Below, in pieces: positions 9,301 through 16,922 of a stretch of 61,369 bases of DNA. The DNA is from Nitrospira sp. (GTDB taxonomy: Bacteria; Nitrospirota; Nitrospiria; Nitrospirales; Nitrospiraceae). Numbering within the stretch: position 1 is the first letter of the stretch; each line of letters begins with the position of its first letter. Under the pieces are notes generated by a model. That model worked only from the letters and a program-made list of their open reading frames with translations. It made no database searches and was not told where the DNA came from. Made by a program: the position numbers and the translations under genes. The stretch is from contig SWDO01000001.1 in NCBI GenBank assembly GCA_005116895.1, forward strand, positions 108,150 through 169,518, read 5' to 3'.

Positions 9301-9664
9301 GAAAATTACAGCGGCCGGGAATTATGACTTGCCGACAGACCAGCTGGATCTGGCCGTCGCCGTGAGTCCGTTCGGGTCATACTCACAATTTCTTAAGACG
9401 ATTCCGCTCTTTGGCCGAATCGTTGCGGGGGACCGCAAGGGCATCGCCACGGCGATGTTCACTGCGAAGGGAGCGCTGGAAGATCCCGAGGTCACCTATT
9501 TGCCGGTCAAGTCCTTTGCGTCCGGCCTATCGGGGTTGGCCCAACTGGCCGTCGATGTTCTCACGAACACGCTGACACTGCCGATAGATTTGGTGACACC
9601 GGATGAAGAGTCTGGAGTGCGACCGAGAGACATGACTCCATCGACGGCTCCCGCTGTGCCGTGA
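6305..9664 (+). CDS. AsmA-like giant periplasmic protein (bridge-type lipid transporter family)
   Basis: An 1119-residue protein with one N-terminal membrane anchor (LALVIVLAFAALAVTFLSF) followed by a long periplasmic region. AsmA/DUF748-like features include an N-terminal KIDVHRVKF segment after the anchor, many repeated beta-strand units, and a C-terminal AsmA module (residues roughly 890-1090) ending VDVLTNTLTLPIDLVTP. AsmA-family proteins (TamB, YhdP, YdbH) form long grooves proposed to carry phospholipid from inner to outer membrane, and I infer a similar envelope role here. The start is GTG at 6305 with AAGGGGG a few bases upstream. The gene appears to stand alone. Confidence 0.85.
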   Translation: MFRLRLALVIVLAFAALAVTFLSFSRELTGQDYLKEFVLEQLEESLGRKIDVHRVKFVIFPSIRVELTEVKIHDPQSEQVVLTAKRIDLVLRLLPLLKKQVVGKRLLIEEPTLTLRRNERGRWNISDELNGPVDVDQHTMDMMARTLMIKEATLVNGTITVIDAARPDGIRSLKAEHVECRLLVRPDRGFAEVHVSAAHQGESGVSAVSLDGVMKRAEPSVSLSGEEVAESATGFQLEGQIDAADLNIRDAADFLGPRPVSEHLQGALNLKSTVRVMPGVSGYDMVLSDMTAHLNNITLRGKANLAGLLTPQPTFAVTFSSSLVSLPQLLKTIPPDWIHTQLPALLADRQIDGNVQVVDATLTGSATRGPQLSTIGEFHVSEGRGLIGNDRIAAKDLAAVVVVETGRVRIAKVTGMYGAMQITGGKAEVSFLDAGPWLELEITGEMAAARLVEFLARTVKAERVTQLLAGIRDAEGTAQSVFRLLGPLNQPGGITFAGGEITVHQGSFTHANVPERVTGMQGRFVLADGATQFDQVTGHLGGTAVQVHGTVTGGLQSQYQDFVVRTRGDAAQMVRLFHSSVIERSAFEGVVSSTIAVSGSTARPHIQGSVVLDETKVAFRAIAKPVGPHATVEFEGVMPQSSSIKLHRVALVLPSVTIPAKGTMQFGNGFLIDMAVATGTVSVSSLPEWLAKGGLEAGNIEVSLDVKGKEPDWKTWRVTGWMGLTNGLMLVKGIDGHLQDFYARVKVARNEVEFKQLSFKIQGSDVAIEATVRNWAAKPIVTGKIESNQLDLSLVIPKGERTPIREFLETLAATSHVTMAVAVARGRYKHLKVGSLAARINIQDGMLDIDRLSGESTHGHVAGRLVVQLPPNAPADFDLSFRATGVEFEDLLRLTKAQVHSASGEIRFSGVLRGHGRNPHGVYPSLNGKVELLLENGRILKTNERAVWKIISLLNLPAVLQGKVDLEKEGLPYNRISSTVAIQDGMFQTENLIIDSPILKITAAGNYDLPTDQLDLAVAVSPFGSYSQFLKTIPLFGRIVAGDRKGIATAMFTAKGALEDPEVTYLPVKSFASGLSGLAQLAVDVLTNTLTLPIDLVTPDEESGVRPRDMTPSTAPAVP

Positions 9665-9726
9665 GAGCCGTGATTCTTGACCGACTACTATTCTTGACCG
9701 ACCCTCGCCCCCATGCTAGCATCCGC

Positions 9727-9852
9727 TCAGGATGTTGAAAATTCTCGCCAGCTGCGTTCTCAGTCATTTGAACTCCTCGACGTACCGATCAAGTACGCCT
9801 CGTCGTTCAAATTCCCTGCGGCCTTGCTGGGCGACCATTTTGAACATCCTGA
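9727..9852. repeat. Long imperfect inverted repeat (about 126 bp), REP/MITE-like
   Basis: The ends tcaggatgttgaaaa (9727) and ttttgaacatcctga (to 9852) are inverted copies with one mismatch. Inside, ttgaactcctcgacgtac faces gtacgcctcgtcgttcaa around a gatcaa-like loop, and a further arm tcgccagctgcg faces gcggccttgctgggcga imperfectly. The whole element can fold into one long hairpin. It sits between the AsmA-like gene and the peptidase gene and has no credible coding frame. I associate similar hairpin repeats with Nitrospira intergenic regions from memory. Copy number cannot be seen here, as no second copy lies in this window. Confidence 0.7.
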
Positions 9853-9912
9853 AAACTGCACTCCGATCAACTCAAATGGCCCACTCGGCGCCTCTGCTCC
9901 GCTAGTTCATCC

Positions 9913-11061
9913 ATGAAACGCACCACTATGTCTCAACCAGAAGCCGCTACACTGTTTATTGCCGCCAGCGAGCATGACTCGAATCTGTACTATGCCACAC
10001 GCTTCATGGCGCCAGACCCGTTCATCTATCTGGAAATCAAAGGTGAGCGGTTGATGGTCATGAGCGATCTGGAAATGGACCGTGCCAGGACCCAAGCCTC
10101 AGTGGATCGAGTCTTGTCCTACTCAGAAATTGAACAGAAGGCGAAGAAACAGGGAATCAAAGATCCGACGGCAGTCGATATCGTTCATGTGGTGTTGAAA
10201 GAGTCCAAGATCCGCCGTCTTTCGGTGCCGGCGAATTTTCCGGTCATCCATGCCGCGCGATTACAAGAGCGGGGATACAGTCTCAAACCAAAGCGGGACC
10301 CGTTTTATGAGCAGCGTGTGGTGAAGACGGCGGACGAAGTGCGTCATATCGAAGACGCGCAGCGGGCGACGGAAGAAGCCGTGGCTGCAGCCCACGCGCT
10401 GTTACGCCGGGCCGAGATCAAGGATGAGCAACTCTGGCTCGACGGCGAGGTGGTGACCTCGGAACGGATCAAAAAGTTTGTCAACGTGAAGCTCATGGAG
10501 CGGGACTGTATCGCCCAGCATACGATCGTGGCAGGGGGGGAGCAGGCCTGTGATCCGCACAATGAAGGAAGCGGACCGTTGCCGGCTCATCGTAGTATTA
10601 TCTTCGATGTGTTCCCTCGATCGGCGACAAGCCGCTATTTTGCTGACATGTCGAGGACGGTGATCCGCGGGAAGGTGAGCCAGGAACTCAAACGGCTGTA
10701 TGGCGCCGTGAAGGATGCTCAGGAAGACGCCATCGACAAGATCAAAGACGGCGTCGACGGTATGAAGATCCATCAGGGCATCTGCGCGCGTTTTGAAAAG
10801 GCTGGATACAAGACCGGTTTGGTGAATGGCCGTATGCAGGGGTATTTTCACGGGACCGGACATGGAGTGGGGCTCGATATTCACGAAGCGCCACGGATCA
10901 GTCGAACTGGGTCACTCCTCCAAGAGGGCCACGTCGTCACGGTTGAACCAGGGCTGTATTATCCAGGATTGGGGGCGGTCCGAATTGAAGACATGGTGCT
11001 TGTCACCAAGGACGGCTGCAGGAACCTCACCAATTTTCAAAAAGTCTTCGAGCTCGGATAG
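9913..11061 (+). CDS. M24-family metallopeptidase (Xaa-Pro aminopeptidase-like)
   Basis: A 382-residue protein with an N-terminal creatinase-like domain and a C-terminal pita-bread metallopeptidase domain. Expected metal ligands are present in order: Asp in IIFDVFPRS and in RYFADMSRTV, His in GTGHGVGLDIHE, Glu in VTVEPGLYYP and Glu in VRIEDMVLV. The family removes N-terminal residues before proline (Xaa-Pro) or cleaves related dipeptides; the precise substrate is not shown. Start choice is uncertain because neither the ATG at 9913 nor the one at 9928 (MSQPEAA) has an obvious ribosome site. The archease gene follows about 70 bp downstream, so they may share a transcript. Confidence 0.88.
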   Translation: MKRTTMSQPEAATLFIAASEHDSNLYYATRFMAPDPFIYLEIKGERLMVMSDLEMDRARTQASVDRVLSYSEIEQKAKKQGIKDPTAVDIVHVVLKESKIRRLSVPANFPVIHAARLQERGYSLKPKRDPFYEQRVVKTADEVRHIEDAQRATEEAVAAAHALLRRAEIKDEQLWLDGEVVTSERIKKFVNVKLMERDCIAQHTIVAGGEQACDPHNEGSGPLPAHRSIIFDVFPRSATSRYFADMSRTVIRGKVSQELKRLYGAVKDAQEDAIDKIKDGVDGMKIHQGICARFEKAGYKTGLVNGRMQGYFHGTGHGVGLDIHEAPRISRTGSLLQEGHVVTVEPGLYYPGLGAVRIEDMVLVTKDGCRNLTNFQKVFELG

Positions 11062-11131
11062 ACTGCGATCCGGACCAGGCCCCACATCTCCGCATCTTCC
11101 CATCGGGTGAGCACTCCGCTTTGGCACAGGC

Positions 11132-11569
11132 ATGTCCCACTCATTTCACTTTCTGGACGACGTCGCCATCGCTGACCTGGCGTTCGACGCCTCCGGCGAT
11201 TCACTCCAGGAACTTTTCCATGGGGCGACATGCGCGGTTGTCGAAGCCTTGGCTGATCCTAGAACGGTGGGGGCCACCTGGCGGCAAACGATTGAACGAG
11301 CAGATGAGGATCCTGCCGAACTGTTGTTCGATTGGCTCTCGGACCTCGTATACTGGAAGGATGCGGCCGGGGTCGTATTCAGTCGGGCAGAACTCACGCT
11401 GACGTGTCAGGACCACGGCGGCTGGAAACTGACGGGGGTACTGTACGGAGAGCCGGTCAATGGCTCAGCTCAGACATTGAGGTCCGATGTGAAGGGAATC
11501 ACCAAGCATCTCTATCAGCTGAGCCAAAATGGAGGCCGATGGACAGTGCGGGTGGTGTTGGACGTATGA
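11132..11569 (+). CDS. Archease, RtcB activator
   Basis: A 145-residue archease-family protein. Members accelerate RtcB guanylylation and allow multiple turnover. Family features include the opening HFLDDVAIADLAFDASG, the acidic-rich WLSDLVYWKDAAG segment and a C-terminal GITKHLYQL followed by VRVVLDV. In the family the conserved Asp and His residues bind metal near the RtcB active site. The stop overlaps the ATG of rtcB (ATGA, 11566-11569), so the pair is translationally coupled, which strongly supports the assignment. The N-terminus MSHSFHFLDD is close to the usual family start. Confidence 0.93.
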   Translation: MSHSFHFLDDVAIADLAFDASGDSLQELFHGATCAVVEALADPRTVGATWRQTIERADEDPAELLFDWLSDLVYWKDAAGVVFSRAELTLTCQDHGGWKLTGVLYGEPVNGSAQTLRSDVKGITKHLYQLSQNGGRWTVRVVLDV

Positions 11570-13017
11570 AGCTGAATACCGAGATGCGGGTCAATCGGAT
11601 CACCGACGAGGTGTGGGAGATCCCCATGACCGAGAAGTCCGGCATGCTGGTACCCGCGCGGATTTATGCGACACCGACGATTCTCCAATCGATGGATGCT
11701 GGGGTGTTTGAGCAGGTCACGAATGTGGCCTGTCTTCCTGGAGTCAGGCGCTATGCCTTATGCATGCCGGATGGACATTGGGGCTACGGTTTCCCCATTG
11801 GAGGCGTTGCCGCTTTTGATGTCCGTACCGGTATCATCTCGCCTGGCGGTGTTGGGTATGATGTGAATTGCGGCATGCGGCTTATCAGAACGAATCTGAC
11901 CCGGGAGGATGTGCAACCGCATCTGGAGCAGCTGATGACCGAATTGTTTCGGAGAGTACCGGCTGGAGTTGGGGCAAGCGGGTTTGTGCGCTTGGATCAT
12001 GCATCATTCGATGAGGTGATGACTCGTGGAGCTCGATGGTGTATTGACCGAGGGTTTGGGTGGCATCGCGATCTTGAGGCCATTGAAGAAGGAGGATGTA
12101 TCGCGGGAGTTGATCCGTCAACAGTCAGCGATCAGGCGAGAAATCGTGGGATGAATCAGCTCGGAACATTGGGGTCTGGGAACCACTACCTTGAGGTGCA
12201 GGTGGTTTCAACCGATCGTGTTTTTGATCAAGCAACAGCCTCAGCCTGGGGCATCACCGGTCATGACCAGATTGTTGTGATGGTCCACTGCGGATCGCGC
12301 GGGTTCGGTCATCAGGTCGCCAGTGACTATCTCAAAGTATTTGAAAAAGCGATGCGGCGATATGGGATTTCCGTGAAAGACCAGCAACTCGCCTGCGCTC
12401 CGTTTGCATCAGTCGAAGGCCAGGACTATTTTTCTGCGATGAACTGCGCGGCCAACACCGCCTTTGCTAATCGCCAGGTGATTACGCATCAGATCCGTGA
12501 AGCCTTTTCTGCCGTATTGGGCCGATCTGCGGAGGAAATGGGGATGGAACTGGTCTATGACGTGGCGCACAACATCGCCAAAGTCGAGCGATATCCGGAA
12601 GGCGATCTGGTCGTCCATCGGAAAGGATCAACGAGAGCATTAGGGCCGGGGAGCCCTGATCTCACGCTACGGTATCGGATGACTGGTCAACCGGTCATTT
12701 GCGGCGGCTCAATGGAAACCGGGTCCTATCTGTTGGCAGGAACGCAAGGCGCAATGCGTGATACCTTTGCCTCAACGATGCATGGATCGGGGCGCACGAT
12801 GTCGCGGGCCCAAGCGAAGAAGGCCATCCGAGGGGAGCAGGTGCAGAAACAGATGAAACAGCGAGGGATCCTTGTGAAGGCCGTCTCGATGTCTGGCTTG
12901 GCGGAGGAAGCAGGGTTTGCATACAAAGACATATCCGAGGTGGTCGAGACCGTCGATCGAGCAGGCATCACCAAGAAAGTGGCGGAACTACGACCGATCG
13001 GGAACATAAAGGGCTAA
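11566..13017 (+). CDS. rtcB: RNA-splicing ligase RtcB
   Basis: GTP- and Mn-dependent ligase joining RNA 2',3'-cyclic phosphate or 3'-phosphate ends to 5'-OH ends, for tRNA or RNA repair. From the ATG at 11566 it has 483 residues, normal for the family. Visible blocks: MPDGHWGYGFPIGG, the metal Cys in GYDVNCGMRLI, the metal His in GSGNHYLEVQ, HCGSRGFGHQ, then AHNIAKVE, and the guanylylated His in MHGSGRTMSRAQAKK. A longer in-frame extension back to 11332 runs through archease and is rejected. Translation is coupled to archease. A small hairpin separates its end from the converging kinase gene. Confidence 0.96.
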   Translation: MKLNTEMRVNRITDEVWEIPMTEKSGMLVPARIYATPTILQSMDAGVFEQVTNVACLPGVRRYALCMPDGHWGYGFPIGGVAAFDVRTGIISPGGVGYDVNCGMRLIRTNLTREDVQPHLEQLMTELFRRVPAGVGASGFVRLDHASFDEVMTRGARWCIDRGFGWHRDLEAIEEGGCIAGVDPSTVSDQARNRGMNQLGTLGSGNHYLEVQVVSTDRVFDQATASAWGITGHDQIVVMVHCGSRGFGHQVASDYLKVFEKAMRRYGISVKDQQLACAPFASVEGQDYFSAMNCAANTAFANRQVITHQIREAFSAVLGRSAEEMGMELVYDVAHNIAKVERYPEGDLVVHRKGSTRALGPGSPDLTLRYRMTGQPVICGGSMETGSYLLAGTQGAMRDTFASTMHGSGRTMSRAQAKKAIRGEQVQKQMKQRGILVKAVSMSGLAEEAGFAYKDISEVVETVDRAGITKKVAELRPIGNIKG

Positions 13018-13037
13018 CAACGCACCGAATGACGATC

Positions 13038-13065
13038 GTGTGCGGGAACAACAAAATTCCCACAC
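13038..13065. terminator. Candidate hairpin between convergent rtcB and kinase genes
   Basis: gtgtgcgggaa and ttcccacac form a nine-base-pair stem with a two-base bulge around the loop caacaaaa. It lies in the 58-bp gap between two converging genes, a natural place for a bidirectional terminator. There is no T-tract of note on either side, so intrinsic termination would be weak. Confidence 0.4.
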
Positions 13066-13075
13066 TGGTAAGCAA

Positions 13076-15958
13076 TCAGGCTGCTTTCGCGCGGAGCGTT
13101 TCTTTGAAAAACCTACAGGCGGTCTCGACGCTTTGTTCGAGGGGGCTGATGAGATCCGTTGCGAGGTCCAGCCGCTGGTCACGCGCGAGCCGCTCAATTT
13201 CTCCAGCGTGATGGGCGGCGGCGAGGGCCCCCACTTGTGCACTGGCGGATTTCAACTGATGGACCCCAGCGTTGAGCTTTGCCGCATCTCCACTTTGGAT
13301 GGCCTCGCGGATTTCCACAATCAACCGCCTGGAATCGGAGAGATAGAGAGAGAGAATCGTCTGCACGGCGCCTGGACGTCCTGATCGTTCCATGGCCAGC
13401 AAGTTGTTCCATACAGACTCGTCGATCACCGGAATACCCAACGGAGTATGATGGATGGTCTTGTCTTCAAATAACGCCTGAGGTGCGGGCTGTTGTTCGA
13501 GCGGTTTCGTCACCATCCAACGTTGGAGAGCGGCTCGTAAGTCCTCTTGCGAAAAAGGCTTGGAGAGGTAGTCGTCCATTCCAGCCCTCAGGCAGTGGTC
13601 TCGATCGCCTTCCATGGCATTGGCCGTCAAGGCGATGATGGGAATATGGTGACCGGTACCGACCGAAGCTTCATGCTGGCGAATGGCGGCCGTTGCGGCG
13701 AACCCGTCCAGGATCGGCATCTGACAGTCCATGAACACAAGATCATAGCGGTGCATCGAGACGGCCTCAACCGCGTGCTGGCCATGCTCGGCCAGGTCAA
13801 CGTGGTAACCCAGAAACTCTAACATTCCCAACCCTACTTCACGGTTGACCGGGTTGTCCTCGACAAGGAGGACTCGCTTGTTGTTGACTGTGGGGGCTGG
13901 GGGTGCGGATGCTGTGATCGGAGCGGCCTCGGTCGAGGCATATCGTTGCCGCAGGAGACACTCCCGAAGCATCGACTGTCGGGCTGGTTTCCGGAGCCAG
14001 GCAAAAAAGTTCGATGAGGCCGCCTGTCCGGGAGATGTGTCCGGTTCCACCGAACTGAGGGCCAGTAATGGAATGGTCCGGAGTGCGGGGTCGGCTTTCA
14101 TCACACGGGAGAGCTCAATGCCGTCCATGTCAGGCATGTGAATGTCGAGGATCGCCAGGTCGACAGATGTGCCATCAGTCACGGCCTGTTGTAATAGATC
14201 TAAGGCCATTGCCCCACTGGTCGCGCTGATGGTCTCGGCCTTCCAGGCCTGTAACTGTGCTTCGAGAATAAAGCGATTGGTCGTGTTGTCGTCGACAATC
14301 AGGACTCTGGTGCCTGCGAGCGATTGACTCGCCGCCGAGTCCTTCGAGCGCTGCGTTGGGTTATACCCCAGTTGCGTGGTGAACCAGAACGTGGAGCCTT
14401 GGCCGGGCACGCTCTCGATGCCGACCTCGCCCCCCATTAAGTGAACCAGCTGCCTCACGATGGCCAAGCCGAGGCCTGTCCCGCCAAACCGTCGCGTGGT
14501 CGAGCCATCCGCTTGTGCAAATGCCGCAAAGAGGCGCTGCTGAGTTTCTTCTGGAATCCCGATTCCGGTATCCCGTACCTCGTATTTCAACGTTACTCGG
14601 TTGGCTTCCTGCGCAAGGCAATGCACACGTACGGACACGTCCCCGCGTTCGGTAAACTTCATGGCATTCCCCACGAGGTTCAATACGATTTGTCTGAGCC
14701 GAACGGGATCGCCGATGACCGCATCGGGAATTTCGTGCGGCAAGAAACAGGTCAGCTCGATCCCTTTTTTACCCGCTGGTTCGGCGAAGAGTTCCACCGC
14801 TTCCTCAAGCGTCTGCCGGAGGCCAAACTCGATCCGTTCCAATTCCAGCTTGCCCGCCTCGATCTTGGAAAAGTCCAGAATGTCGTTGATGATACTGAGG
14901 AGTGCGGTCCCGGACCGTTGAACGGTTTCAGCCATGCGCCGTTGACGGTCGGTCATCTGTGTCGTTAAGAGGAGTTCCGTCATGCCGAGCACGCCATTCA
15001 TCGGGGTGCGGATTTCATGGCTCATATTCGCGAGAAATTGGGATTTCGCCACGTTGGCGGCTTGAGCGTCCTCCGCCAAACGAAGAGCTTCCTGAGTTGC
15101 CGTTTCCAGCTCCTGGGTCCGTTCTGTGATCTTCGCTTCTAGGCCCCGTTGATAGTCGAAGACTTGCTCCTGCGACGTGTGGAGCTTGGTCGTCATTCGG
15201 CGAAAGGAGGTGGCGAGAATGTCCACTTCATAGGCCCCTCCAGCAGGGACATCGACTTCGAACTGGCCTTCTGCGATGCGACCGGTCGCTTCCACTAACG
15301 ACAGGAGCGGTCTGGTAAACGTTCGTGTAAGAACCAAGGCGAGGAGGAGGCCCACCGATAGCACCAGACAGACCACCAGCCCCGTCATCACGACAACGTG
15401 CTGGAGGATTTTACGAAGCTCCTGCTGGCTCTGGACAATTCGTACGTATCCGATGACGGATGATGTCGAGGAGATATCGGCGGATTCGAGAAATAGAGGA
15501 TCTGACGACGAAGTTGTTTGGCTCACTACCGGCGCCACAATATTGATGTAACGGTCCCCGCTAGCGCTGCGCACTTCTTCGTGCCGAGGTTCAGTGGAGA
15601 GCGACGCATCTTCCAATAGTGCTGTTGGAACGGATGCGGATGCCGCAAAGGTCTGCTCTAAGATGACCTGTTGTGTCTTGTTCAAGATGGCCACATAGAC
15701 GATCTCTGGTGTCACACGGAGGCCGGCAACATTTCGCCGAAGGGCCTCTTGGTTTTCAGTGTAGACCGCATACTCGCTGCTCTGGGCCACCATGGCGGCG
15801 ACGGTGAGCCCTCGATTGATCAGGTCTTGAAGACGAGTGGTAATTTCTCGCTGAATCAGGAGCCCGGCAATGCCCACTGTCAGCACCACCAGACCGATGG
15901 TGAGGAGATTCAGTATGCTCCGTAATCCCATGTTGAGTTTCATATGCCTGGCCCTCAT
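13076..15958 (-). CDS. Hybrid histidine kinase with two receivers and an HPt domain
   Basis: A 960-residue inner-membrane sensor. Order: transmembrane helix about 15-35, periplasmic region about 36-185 (CHASE8-like start, [16 protein letters not shown]), second membrane helix about 188-212, HAMP about 212-265, coiled coil, HisKA with phospho-His near 315 ([12 protein letters not shown]), HATPase with [12 protein letters not shown], receiver 1 about 552-670 (phospho-Asp in [12 protein letters not shown]), receiver 2 about 690-810 ([12 protein letters not shown]), and HPt ([13 protein letters not shown]). This is a BarA/TorS-type phosphorelay needing an external output regulator, none of which is adjacent. 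The ATG overlaps the stop of the upstream binding-protein gene (15955-15958), so the two are coupled. Confidence 0.93.
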   Translation of the reverse strand: MRARHMKLNMGLRSILNLLTIGLVVLTVGIAGLLIQREITTRLQDLINRGLTVAAMVAQSSEYAVYTENQEALRRNVAGLRVTPEIVYVAILNKTQQVILEQTFAASASVPTALLEDASLSTEPRHEEVRSASGDRYINIVAPVVSQTTSSSDPLFLESADISSTSSVIGYVRIVQSQQELRKILQHVVVMTGLVVCLVLSVGLLLALVLTRTFTRPLLSLVEATGRIAEGQFEVDVPAGGAYEVDILATSFRRMTTKLHTSQEQVFDYQRGLEAKITERTQELETATQEALRLAEDAQAANVAKSQFLANMSHEIRTPMNGVLGMTELLLTTQMTDRQRRMAETVQRSGTALLSIINDILDFSKIEAGKLELERIEFGLRQTLEEAVELFAEPAGKKGIELTCFLPHEIPDAVIGDPVRLRQIVLNLVGNAMKFTERGDVSVRVHCLAQEANRVTLKYEVRDTGIGIPEETQQRLFAAFAQADGSTTRRFGGTGLGLAIVRQLVHLMGGEVGIESVPGQGSTFWFTTQLGYNPTQRSKDSAASQSLAGTRVLIVDDNTTNRFILEAQLQAWKAETISATSGAMALDLLQQAVTDGTSVDLAILDIHMPDMDGIELSRVMKADPALRTIPLLALSSVEPDTSPGQAASSNFFAWLRKPARQSMLRECLLRQRYASTEAAPITASAPPAPTVNNKRVLLVEDNPVNREVGLGMLEFLGYHVDLAEHGQHAVEAVSMHRYDLVFMDCQMPILDGFAATAAIRQHEASVGTGHHIPIIALTANAMEGDRDHCLRAGMDDYLSKPFSQEDLRAALQRWMVTKPLEQQPAPQALFEDKTIHHTPLGIPVIDESVWNNLLAMERSGRPGAVQTILSLYLSDSRRLIVEIREAIQSGDAAKLNAGVHQLKSASAQVGALAAAHHAGEIERLARDQRLDLATDLISPLEQSVETACRFFKETLRAKAA

Positions 15959-16911
15959 TGAAATACTTGCAAGGCTCCCCGGATAAGATCCTGAGACAAG
16001 TCCAAGTTGATCAGGTTCGCCGTTTTCAGATTCAACACGTAGGCCACTTTGCGTGGGTACGCGTAGGGAATTGAGTTCGCACTGGTTCCATTAAGGAGTT
16101 TCCCAGCCAGTTCTCCGGCCTGAAGACCGATGTCGACATAATCGCGGTCGAGCGCGTAGAGCGCCCCGGCTTTCACCCACGAGGCTGACAGGCCGACAAG
16201 CGGAATCTTGTTTTTGAGTGTGTTCAGTAGGATCGGCTCCGCCGTCTGAGGCGTCATCACTATCGAGTCTGGAATTCCCCACAAGACATCGACGGTGCGG
16301 GCGATGTCGTCTAAGGCATCTGGAAGGCCACGGGGGGTCTCAACGGATTTGGGTACGAGAGTCAGGCCAGCCCCCTTCGCTGCCTTGGATGCCGCGCCTA
16401 TCTTTATCTGGTTTTCCTTCGGATTGAAGAGGACTCCCACGCTGCCGGCACTGGGCACGATGCGTTTCATCCACTCGAGTTGTGTCTCGAGGGGAAAATC
16501 CAGCAGCACGGCTGTCGTATTCAGAGAGGACCGGATGTCGTCCGCAGTGATGATCATGGTTGCCAGGATAGGGATATGGGTGATTTCTCGCACTGCCGCC
16601 TGTGTCGCCTGGTTTCCTAAGGTGACGACCAATTTGGCGCCATTGCGCTTCACATTCTCGAGCACGTCTTGCGTTTTCGTTGGGTTCCCTTGCACGGGAT
16701 GGATCTCGATATTGACTGTAATCCCCTGTTTGACCAGCGACTGTTGAAATCCCGTTAGCATGTCTTGATAAGGCTTCAGCTCCTGACCGCTCAACATCAC
16801 GATGCGGGTGGATTCGGCGAAGACGGATTCTGAGACTAGGATCGGCAGGACTGTTGCGAGCGCGAGGGCCTGGACGATACCGGTCATGAAGCGAATGAGA
16901 ATAGCCATCAT
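15955..16911 (-). CDS. Periplasmic substrate-binding protein, PF04392 type
   Basis: A 318-residue secreted protein with a signal peptide (LALATVLPILVSESVFA, cleavage near AFAE/VFAE). The mature part has the two-lobed ABC substrate-binding fold of the PF04392 family: FQQSLVKQGITVNIEIHP, then TLGNQATQAAVRE, and GVLFNPKENQIKIG. Members in other bacteria bind tryptophan, tyrosine or other small ligands; the ligand here is unknown. No ABC permease or ATPase lies beside it. It sits 11 bp after the TonB receptor gene and overlaps the hybrid kinase gene by 4 bp. I infer that it delivers or reports a ligand to the kinase periplasmic domain rather than serving a linked importer. Confidence 0.88.
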   Translation of the reverse strand: MMAILIRFMTGIVQALALATVLPILVSESVFAESTRIVMLSGQELKPYQDMLTGFQQSLVKQGITVNIEIHPVQGNPTKTQDVLENVKRNGAKLVVTLGNQATQAAVREITHIPILATMIITADDIRSSLNTTAVLLDFPLETQLEWMKRIVPSAGSVGVLFNPKENQIKIGAASKAAKGAGLTLVPKSVETPRGLPDALDDIARTVDVLWGIPDSIVMTPQTAEPILLNTLKNKIPLVGLSASWVKAGALYALDRDYVDIGLQAGELAGKLLNGTSANSIPYAYPRKVAYVLNLKTANLINLDLSQDLIRGALQVFQ

Positions 16912-16922
16912 CGAGTCGGTCT

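Noticed and set aside
11332..11565. Extended N-terminus of RtcB
   Set aside because: The extension lies over archease in another frame; the ATG at 11566 gives the family length and an ATGA overlap.
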